A DNA stretch of 64,000 bases, taken from assembly GCF_015074785.1 (NCBI RefSeq), contig NZ_CP042464.1, positions 124,001 through 188,000 on the forward strand. Direction: 5' to 3'. Below, in pieces: positions 57,694 to 64,000 of this stretch. Position 1 is the first letter of the stretch. Every line of letters begins with the position of its first letter. The position numbers were made by a program, and so were the translations under genes. The notes under the pieces are model-generated. The model was not told where the DNA came from and did not search any database. It saw nothing but the letters and a program-made list of their open reading frames with translations. This DNA is from Segatella copri (GTDB taxonomy: Bacteria > Bacteroidota > Bacteroidia > Bacteroidales > Bacteroidaceae).

Positions 57694-60264
57694 ATGAGAA
57701 GGTTTCTAATTTTGATGATGTTAGCTTGTCTCTGTAACTGCACTTTTGCCCAAAGTGTAGTTACAGGAATAGTGCGTGACACCATTGGCACGGCTTTGGA
57801 AGGTGTCATCGTAAGAGTAAATGCCGATAAGGCTACTCTTGGCTTTGCGAGAACATCAGAAAATGGAACTTATAAGATAACACTTAAGTCAGATGCCAAG
57901 CAGCTAATCGTCACTGCCGAAGCCATCGGATACGAGAAAACCAAAAGAGAAATCAAGAATGTCTCACAAGAGTGCAACTTCAATCTAAAGGAAAAGACCA
58001 CAGACCTAAAAGAGGTTGTTGTAAAAGCTCCAGCCATCTACCAACGAGGGGATACTTTGTCATACAACTTAGCCTCGTATATCGGAAAGAATGACTATAC
58101 GCTGAAAGATGCCATGAAGAAACTCCCTGGCATTGAAGTAGGCGACAAAGGTTCTATCAAATATCTGGGCAAGGAGATTTCTAACTTCTATATCAATGGC
58201 ATGGATTTGTTGGGTGGACGATACAACATTGCCACTACCAATATACCCGCTTCTTTTGTCAACTCAGTCCAAGTGTTGAGTAACCACCAAGCCGTAAAAG
58301 CCAACAAAGATGTATTCTCAGACAACGTGGCTATCAATGTGAACATGAGCAACAAGGCAAAGTTTAAGCCTGTAGGCTCTTATGGAGTGTCATTAGGGGC
58401 AGGCAAACACACCTTATATGAAATCAATGGTGCCGGTATGCTCTTCAAATCCAACTTTCAAATGTTGGCTTCGCTAAAAGCAGGCAATATCAATCAGTTT
58501 GCATTGACTGATGGGACGAATCACTTTGACAACAAAGAGACATTATCTACGTTGTCTAATTTATTAGAGAACATTTCCGCTTCCACTCCTCCTATTGAAA
58601 TTGACAGATATGCCTCACCAACAGATAGATTATTGTCATTCAACATATTGAGAAAGATAAGAAAGGATGTTACCCTAAAAGGTAATATCGGGTATAGCTA
58701 TGCCAAAAGTCAGTACGACTATAGCTTGACGAGAAGTTATGCGGATGCGGATAACAATGTCATTATCGCCCAAGAGTATTCTCCCCTATCAACCATACAT
58801 CGCCCAAGCATCCAGTTGGAATACAAAGACAACTCAGAAAAGACTTATCTTAGCAACACACTGTCGAGCACAGGTTCTTTTCTGACATCAGAATTGCCTA
58901 CTAAAGAGAACGGTTCTCTCTTTAACCAGAAGCAGACCATGAGAGAGTTTTATGTGAACAACAAGTTCTCTACCTTGTGGCATCACAAGGATTTGTGTTG
59001 GGCGGTTACGTCTATCATGTCGTATCAAGGTTCTCCTATGGGAAAGATAACTCTTAACAAGGAAACTACCGATAATGTGGTACAAAATGCCAATGGAAGA
59101 AGTTTTCGTACAGAGAATACTCTCTCAATGTCTAAAAAGCATCTCTATTCTCGTATTTATTTACCAATATTGCTGAATTATTATATGGATAAGGTGCAAA
59201 CAAGCCTGCACCCTACAGACGAGAGCAATGATGTGAATATGCAGAATTTCAGAATGGCTCTGGTACCACAATATGAGTACTCACATCCTCAATATAAATA
59301 TGTCTTCCGATTGGAAATACCTATGCGCATAGACTATATAATCCATAAGGACAACTTGGAAAGCGCATCGTCTGGTTCTTGGTATTATTCTGTTTGTCCT
59401 AGCGTATATTGCAACTATAAGGTAACTTCTCGCTCGGTACTTCGCACCAACATATTCTATGCTCGCACCTTTGGGGACATTTTGGATTTCTTGAAAACAC
59501 CCGTCAGATTCAATGACACCTCGCTGAAGGTTGGCTCTGGTATCTTGGCGGACAACAAGAGTTTGAACGCCTCATTGCATTACGACTATAAGATACCACT
59601 GAAAATGTGGTTCTTCAATGCAGACTTTCTATATAATCAGGAAAAGAGCAACTTACTGATGAGTCAAGATGCAAGTTCTACTCTCATCACGATGTCGAAG
59701 ATATATGCCCCAAATACAGGTAGAAGTTTTATGGGGCAAGTTGGTGTCACTAAATTTATAGAACCCATCAAGACAAAGATTTCCTTGAATGGTGGCTACC
59801 AATGGAAGCGACAAACGACTTTGCAGAATGATTTTCAGCAGGAATACACTTGGAAGAGTTGGGCATTCTCCCCATATCTGACTTCACAACCTTGCAAGTA
59901 TGTGGAGTTGGCTTATAACGGAATGTTTGCCAAAACTTATCTTTCCACGGAGTATCAGAACAACAGCTATCTGAGCCAACAACACAAAGTGTCATTGAAA
60001 CTCATGCCATTCGATGGCTTTACATTCGACACTTCTGCTGACATTGTAAAGAATGAATTGACGAAAGATGTGTCAAAGACAATGAGTTTGCTCGATATGG
60101 GGTTGTCATATAGGAAGAAAGTCATGAAGATTTCTTTTGACATCAGGAACATTTTGAATCAACGCCAATATGCATACACTATCTATAATTCCGTCAATAC
60201 CTTCACGTATAACTATCTACTGAGGGGAAGAGAGTGTGTCTGCACTGTAAAACTAACAATGTAA
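57694..60264 (+). CDS. TonB-dependent receptor-like outer-membrane protein (GLPGLI partner)
   Basis: An 856-residue outer-membrane protein. Signal peptide ending CTFAQS at about 20; a carboxypeptidase-regulatory-like domain (VVTGIVRDTIGTALEGVIVR to about 105); the transition ETTDLKEVVVKAP-like TTDLKEVVVKAPAIYQRGDT; a plug (DAMKKLPGIEVGDKGSIKYL, GKEISNFYINGMDLLGGRYN); and a long beta-barrel ending LLRGRECVCTVKLTM. This branch of receptors typically accompanies GLPGLI proteins. The substrate is unknown. Start at 57694 (MRRFLILMM) rather than 57685, because it begins the signal peptide. Confidence 0.88.
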   Translation: MRRFLILMMLACLCNCTFAQSVVTGIVRDTIGTALEGVIVRVNADKATLGFARTSENGTYKITLKSDAKQLIVTAEAIGYEKTKREIKNVSQECNFNLKEKTTDLKEVVVKAPAIYQRGDTLSYNLASYIGKNDYTLKDAMKKLPGIEVGDKGSIKYLGKEISNFYINGMDLLGGRYNIATTNIPASFVNSVQVLSNHQAVKANKDVFSDNVAINVNMSNKAKFKPVGSYGVSLGAGKHTLYEINGAGMLFKSNFQMLASLKAGNINQFALTDGTNHFDNKETLSTLSNLLENISASTPPIEIDRYASPTDRLLSFNILRKIRKDVTLKGNIGYSYAKSQYDYSLTRSYADADNNVIIAQEYSPLSTIHRPSIQLEYKDNSEKTYLSNTLSSTGSFLTSELPTKENGSLFNQKQTMREFYVNNKFSTLWHHKDLCWAVTSIMSYQGSPMGKITLNKETTDNVVQNANGRSFRTENTLSMSKKHLYSRIYLPILLNYYMDKVQTSLHPTDESNDVNMQNFRMALVPQYEYSHPQYKYVFRLEIPMRIDYIIHKDNLESASSGSWYYSVCPSVYCNYKVTSRSVLRTNIFYARTFGDILDFLKTPVRFNDTSLKVGSGILADNKSLNASLHYDYKIPLKMWFFNADFLYNQEKSNLLMSQDASSTLITMSKIYAPNTGRSFMGQVGVTKFIEPIKTKISLNGGYQWKRQTTLQNDFQQEYTWKSWAFSPYLTSQPCKYVELAYNGMFAKTYLSTEYQNNSYLSQQHKVSLKLMPFDGFTFDTSADIVKNELTKDVSKTMSLLDMGLSYRKKVMKISFDIRNILNQRQYAYTIYNSVNTFTYNYLLRGRECVCTVKLTM

Positions 60265-60787
60265 ACCTAACAAAACAGGTGTTGTAAAATAAAGTTTTTA
60301 TTATTTCTCAACTTTGGAGAGAAATACATCCATTTATGGCAAGGTCTTTGGGAGCAACCCAAAAGGTTTCGAGTAACTCGAAACATACCTTGCTGTGTCT
60401 TTATGGACACCATGTTTTGGCAAGAGTAAATCTAATACCATTGAAAACACTGCGGAGGTTCGCCCAGTGGCTGGAGGCGCAAAGCCTCCAAGGAACGGCT
60501 CATTTTCTTTATGCTAAAGGATGAAAACGGAAAAAATCCCGAAGAATGAGTTTTCCTTGAATGCCATTCCTCGGGATGAACAAAAATGTATTCCTGCATG
60601 TCATACGTTTTATATGTCATACGATAAAAATGTAAAACGTATGGCATCAATGCATATATGCTTACACACTTCTTTGCATGGATACTTCTTTATCAAATTG
60701 CAACTGCACTTCCATACGACAATGAATCAGTACGTCAATAAGTCAATACGACAGCGAATCATCGAAGCGTCAAAAAAGCGACCATTC
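60265..60787. other. Non-coding stretch with inverted repeats
   Basis: No convincing gene. It contains TTTCGAG/CTCGAAA (about 60365-60384), ATCCCGAAG/ATTCCTCGGGAT (about 60535-60577) and CATACGTTTTA (60602-60612)/TAAAACGTATG (60633-60643) with 20 bases between. Lying downstream of the recombinase operon, one of these could be its target site, without direct evidence. Confidence 0.4.
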
Positions 60788-61159
60788 TCAACTAAAGGAA
60801 TTAGTCCATCCATAGAGTTGCAAGACAATGTTTGTTTTCTCTTTTGCTCCGTACAATCTCTTGATGATGGCATCACGAAGTTGTGCCGCACCATTAGAGT
60901 TTAGACGGAAGCAAATGGCAACAACCATAGGGAATCCATACAACGTTTGCCAAATACCCTTGGAAAGTTCTTCCCTTTGTTGGACCTCCAACATAGACAA
61001 CATACCTTCTTTATATATAGCTCGTATCACAGCAGTGAGTTTCGGGGCAGTGATATAAAGCATATCAATCAACTCACTCTCACTCATCCACAAGTTCTCC
61101 AAGTTGGACGGAATGGAAAGCCTTCCATTGCCGCCCACGGTGATTATTGTCCTTTTCAT
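60788..61159 (-). CDS. Small protein overlapping the recombinase gene
   Basis: A 123-residue soluble protein (MKRTIITVGGNGRLSIPSNL ... LWMSESELIDMLYITAPKLT). Its start overlaps the recombinase stop by 4 bp (ATGA), so the two are translated together. The first part resembles a short conserved protein found next to tyrosine recombinases of Bacteroidales, judged from memory only. It may help or control recombination; no domain is recognised with confidence. Confidence 0.6.
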   Translation of the reverse strand: MKRTIITVGGNGRLSIPSNLENLWMSESELIDMLYITAPKLTAVIRAIYKEGMLSMLEVQQREELSKGIWQTLYGFPMVVAICFRLNSNGAAQLRDAIIKRLYGAKEKTNIVLQLYGWTNSFS

Positions 61160-62379
61160 GCCATTCCTCCCATTACAGGCAAATGCCCCTTGATTCGACT
61201 TTCAAAGACAGATATGTCATGGTCAAGCTTGGTGCTTGTCACCTTGGCATATATCTGTGTCGTGGTGATATTCGTGTGACCAAGAATCTTACTCACGCTC
61301 TCTATCGGCATTCCGTACTCCAAGGCTAAAACAGCCCAACTATGACGTGAGACATGAAACGAGACACGCTTCTTGATGCCACACATTGCAGCAACTTTCT
61401 TTATGCGCTTGTTGATGCTGTCAAGGTTGCCGATATTGAACAAGTGACTTCCTTTTCTGAAAGCCTTGTATCTCCCAATAATCTGCATGGGAATGTCCAT
61501 CAACTTGATTTGGAACGGAACGCCTGTCTTCTGACGCTTGGAAACAATCCAAGGAGCACCGTTTATCATGCTGATGTTATCTTCCGTCAAGTTCTTGATG
61601 TCGATGAAAGCTATACCTGTCCAACTGCCAAAGATAAAAAGGTCTCTCGCAAATGCCATGTTGGGGTCTTCCAACTTTATCTCAGTCATGGCGGTAAGCT
61701 CGTCCAAGGTCAAGAACTCACGTTCCTTGTGGTCTGGATCAACGTGGTACATGGCAAACGGATTTCTCGGTATCTTGCCGTTGTAGTGTGCCGCCGTAAC
61801 GATATGTTTCAGAGGTATGGAGTAAATCCAAATGGAGGACTGCGCAAGCCCTACCACATTTTTCAAGTAAAGGCAATAGTCACGGATAAACTCCTCGGTA
61901 AGCTCATTCATGGACATATCGCTGCGCTTGTACTGATACTTGATGAACTCGGCAACGTACTTTCTCATCACAAGATACTTGTTGTAAGTGTTCTTGGCTC
62001 TGTCCTTGCCTACACGTTTGGCAAAGGCTGCGTTCTCCTTGTCGAAAGCTCTGAGCAAGGTCTCGTATTCGGTGCCTATGCCTTGATAGGCGTTTCTCAC
62101 CATTTCAGCTGTAACGAACGCCTCACGGTCGGAAAGTCGCTGGTAATGCTTGGCGATTTGAGCCTTGATGTTGTCGAGCGCAAAGTTCACCTCCTTGGCT
62201 TCCTTGCTCTTGCCAATGGCTCTGTTGCCCTTGGCATCCCAGATAGCCTTGGTAACGCTCTGCTTGCAACTGAACAGTGCGATTGTTCCGTTGATTGTCA
62301 CTCGCCCCATGATTGGGACAATTCCATTTCTCTCCTTGCTTCTATTTACATAGAAGACTGTCTTGAAAGTGCATCTCAT
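61156..62379 (-). CDS. Tyrosine-type site-specific recombinase (integrase/invertase)
   Basis: A 407-residue phage-integrase-type recombinase. An arm-binding N-domain (about 1-95), a SAM-like core-binding domain (KNTYNKYLVMRKYVAEFIKY) and a catalytic domain from about 215 (EFLTLDELTAMTEIKLEDPN). Box II is HVSRHSWAVLALEYGMP and the final Tyr is in HTNITTTQIYAKV. Box I reads FGSWTGIAFIDIKNL, where the usual Arg is replaced, a known trait of many Bacteroidetes integrases and shufflon/invertase-type recombinases. It could integrate an element or invert surface-gene promoters; the nearby GLUG surface gene is one possible target. The promoter is at 62402-62410. Confidence 0.9.
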   Translation of the reverse strand: MRCTFKTVFYVNRSKERNGIVPIMGRVTINGTIALFSCKQSVTKAIWDAKGNRAIGKSKEAKEVNFALDNIKAQIAKHYQRLSDREAFVTAEMVRNAYQGIGTEYETLLRAFDKENAAFAKRVGKDRAKNTYNKYLVMRKYVAEFIKYQYKRSDMSMNELTEEFIRDYCLYLKNVVGLAQSSIWIYSIPLKHIVTAAHYNGKIPRNPFAMYHVDPDHKEREFLTLDELTAMTEIKLEDPNMAFARDLFIFGSWTGIAFIDIKNLTEDNISMINGAPWIVSKRQKTGVPFQIKLMDIPMQIIGRYKAFRKGSHLFNIGNLDSINKRIKKVAAMCGIKKRVSFHVSRHSWAVLALEYGMPIESVSKILGHTNITTTQIYAKVTSTKLDHDISVFESRIKGHLPVMGGMA

Positions 62380-62401
62380 AATTCTTACTTTTTTGTTCGA
62401 T

Positions 62402-62410
62402 GCAAAATTA
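62402..62410 (-). promoter_or_regulatory. Promoter of the recombinase operon
   Basis: Minus-strand TAATTTTGC (62410-62402), about 23 bp upstream of the start codon. 62411-62650 holds nothing else recognised. Confidence 0.55.
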
Positions 62411-62668
62411 AACTATGAGAGTTGCATGGCAAAACCAAAACTTACGCAGAATGGAGAAGATTGAACCGCCACCGTTAAAAATGCTTATTAGGGCGTTTTC
62501 ATTGGGTAATGATTTGAAAGCATTTCTACTTCTCTAATCTGCTTTTTCCTCATTTCCTTGTCACTGCCAACTAAAGCCAACGACTGCCACAACCACTTGA
62601 AACTCAAACAAAATGCTCTATTTTGCTATTTTTTGCCTTTTTAGGCGTTCTTTTTGAAAAAAAAACAC

Positions 62669-62677
62669 TATATTTGC
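62669..62677 (+). promoter_or_regulatory. Promoter of the small membrane protein gene
   Basis: TATATTTGC ends only 3 bp before the ATG at 62681, so either the mRNA is nearly leaderless or translation starts later. No clear -33 element. Confidence 0.35.
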
Positions 62678-62680
62678 ACC

Positions 62681-62944
62681 ATGGAAAATATAATTCAGAC
62701 TTTCACGAAAGAGGAACAGGCTATTTTTATAGTGGCATTGTTTCTTCTGTTGTTCGCCATAGTTATGAGCTATGCCATGGTTCAAGACTACAGGATATAT
62801 CTTGATGAAAACTACAAGGCTCGCTACAGCTTCTGTGATTTCATCAAGAGAGAAAGATACTATATCTATCTGTTTCTCGGACTGACTTTCGTCATCATCC
62901 TGGGATTTACAGTATATCTGATGGCAATGAGAGAAAATATGTAA
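62681..62944 (+). CDS. Small two-helix membrane protein
   Basis: An 87-residue protein with two membrane helices (AIFIVALFLLLFAIVMSYAM and YIYLFLGLTFVIILGFTVYL) separated by a charged loop (VQDYRIYLDENYKARYSFCD, FIKRERY). No family recognised. It stands 31 bp before the GLUG-repeat surface protein gene, perhaps in one operon. The start could also be internal since the -7 promoter element is immediately upstream. Confidence 0.55.
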   Translation: MENIIQTFTKEEQAIFIVALFLLLFAIVMSYAMVQDYRIYLDENYKARYSFCDFIKRERYYIYLFLGLTFVIILGFTVYLMAMRENM

Positions 62945-62975
62945 GAAAGTAGAATAACAATAATAATTTACAGTT

Positions 62976-64000
62976 ATGAACAACAAAAAACAAAGAAACA
63001 GGCTATTCACGATGCTTCTGCTCGTGATGGCTATCCTCATGCCTTATGAGGGGGCATGGGCAGCCACTAATGTAACGACCTCAAGGCCAGCCCAGGGCGA
63101 TGGCTCGAGCAGTAATCCATTCCAAATTTCCAACGCCAAGGAGCTGGCATGGTTTCGTGACTGGGTGAATGGTACGTATACGGTGAGTGGCAGCGAGTCG
63201 GCTACTACCCACCTCAATGCGTGCGCCAAGCTCACTGCCGACATAGACCTAAAGGACTTCTGCTATGCGGCTGATGCGTCTCAAAACTTAGAAGAACTGA
63301 GCTGGGTGCCTATTGGAAAAAATATTGAAAGGAATTACAAAGGTACTTTCGACGGAAATAACAAGACCATCACTAACCTTTATATCAATGCAACCCAAAA
63401 ATTTATGGGGCTTTTCGGTTGTACCGATCAAAGCACTATTAAGAACTTAACCTTTGAGTATGCAAATGTGACAAATACGCAAGATATCATAGGAATTTTG
63501 GTTGGTTATGCAAATACAAGCACCCTTCAAAATATCAAAATATCAGAAACGTGCCAAATAAGAGGTAATTATACTGGCGGTATTGCAGGTATACTTGATG
63601 GTAACGCCTACAACTGCGTGAACTACGCCACGGTACAAGGCAAAGAAAAAGTCGGTGGTCTTTTTGGCTCCTACCAAAAAACAGGTAATTCTATAACCGC
63701 CTGTGCCAACTATGGAAATGTAACGGCAACAAGTCAGCGTGTAGGTGGCTTGGTTGGCGATTTCAGTGGCGGAACGATCCAAGACTGCGCCAACTATGGA
63801 AATGTAAAAGGTGCAAATAGTGTTGCTGGCTTGGCAGGTTATGTACACAATGGCAAGATACAGAACGTGTTCAGCTATGGCAACATCAGTGCCACGGAAA
63901 GCACGCATGATATAGGCATGGCTTTTGGCTATTCTAAATATGGGGACACTGAAGGCATGGTGGCATACTATAGTGGCGCAAAGCTGACTGCAAACAGCCA
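62976..64000 (+). CDS. GLUG-repeat surface protein (C-terminus beyond the window)
   Basis: At least 341 residues, running off the right edge. After a signal peptide (residues about 1-30, ending GAWAAT) comes a region typical of GLUG proteins: DGSSSNPFQISNAKELAWFR, LTADIDLKD, YKGTFDGNNKTITNLYI, then repeated units IKNLTFEYANVTNTQ, GGIAGILDGNAYNCVNYATV, VGGLFGSYQKTGNSITACAN, VGGLVGDFSGGTIQDCANYG. These repeats form beta-helical rods seen in secreted adhesins and peptidase-like surface proteins. The function is unknown. It starts at 62976, 31 bp after the two-helix protein gene. Confidence 0.85.
   Translation, partial: MNNKKQRNRLFTMLLLVMAILMPYEGAWAATNVTTSRPAQGDGSSSNPFQISNAKELAWFRDWVNGTYTVSGSESATTHLNACAKLTADIDLKDFCYAADASQNLEELSWVPIGKNIERNYKGTFDGNNKTITNLYINATQKFMGLFGCTDQSTIKNLTFEYANVTNTQDIIGILVGYANTSTLQNIKISETCQIRGNYTGGIAGILDGNAYNCVNYATVQGKEKVGGLFGSYQKTGNSITACANYGNVTATSQRVGGLVGDFSGGTIQDCANYGNVKGANSVAGLAGYVHNGKIQNVFSYGNISATESTHDIGMAFGYSKYGDTEGMVAYYSGAKLTANS

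Noticed and set aside
60336..60524. 62-codon ORF after the TonB-type receptor gene
   Set aside because: No promoter, no recognisable protein features, and it overlaps inverted repeats; treated as non-coding.
61354..62418. 354-codon open frame on the plus strand opposite the recombinase
   Set aside because: Recombinase motifs are on the minus strand with a matching promoter; the opposite frame has no start signal or domain.

Overview
The window looks like a chromosome segment of a gut Bacteroidales, most likely Prevotella/Segatella (copri-like). The evidence is promoters of the Bacteroidetes type (-7 element TAnnTTTGC, -33 element TTG) in front of many genes, a hybrid two-component regulator, type V (FimB/Mfa2 and fimbrillin) pilus loci, BspA-type leucine-rich repeats, a GLPGLI protein beside a TonB-type receptor, HU-HIG fragments and Rpn-family nucleases. 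No rRNA or tRNA gene was recognised.

Layout. 1-8.7 kb is ordinary chromosome: a MATE exporter (cut by the window edge), a GNAT protein, a LuxR-type regulator, a DUF5686 outer-membrane protein, and a four-gene lipid operon (PgpA-like phosphatase, CDP-alcohol phosphatidyltransferase, PAP2/Aur1-like enzyme, GtrA) that resembles the Bacteroides inositol-lipid cluster without its inositol-phosphate synthase. 8.9-19.8 kb is a glycan-use locus: LacI regulator, hybrid two-component system, GH31 with PA14 insert, GH2; the enzyme pair fits xyloglucan side chains. 20-26.5 kb holds a GNAT gene, an IS1380 transposase, an alanine:cation symporter operon with two DUF4230 proteins, and a small lipoprotein.

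27.2-35.0 kb and 44.3-48.8 kb are two related type V pilus operons. They share a nearly identical leader with a poly-C tract (8 versus 7 C) at the -33 region, an anchor (FimB/Mfa2) and a terminal fimbrillin-LRR protein. In the first, one fimbrillin is split by a complete ISL3 element with 8-bp target duplication. In the second, the outer-membrane protein gene has been deleted so that its signal sequence is fused to the anchor.

35.0-53.7 kb is the most unusual part: an accessory array in which twelve intact copies (plus one decayed) of a ~45-bp perfect hairpin, all in the same orientation, separate short blocks of genes. The blocks carry DUF4160/DUF2442, Rpn nucleases, an AAA/DUF4143 ATPase, a DUF1016 nuclease, an AbiF-type HEPN protein preceded by a probable structured RNA, a 67-aa/175-aa pair of unknown function, and many partial genes. 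Three Rpn genes are in-frame internal deletions that keep only the C-terminal region, and C-terminal modules have been exchanged at a GMEKG-type repeat. This hairpin-delimited cassette region is the best candidate for an undescribed system. An AbiEi/AbiEii toxin-antitoxin pair follows (54.5-56.0 kb).

56.0-64.0 kb carries an LRR protein, GLPGLI protein, TonB-type receptor, a tyrosine recombinase with a small overlapping partner gene, a two-helix membrane protein and the start of a GLUG-repeat surface protein. Degenerate tandem repeats with an exact 22-bp period occur in two intergenic regions (about 1.9-2.1 kb and 19.9-20.0 kb).
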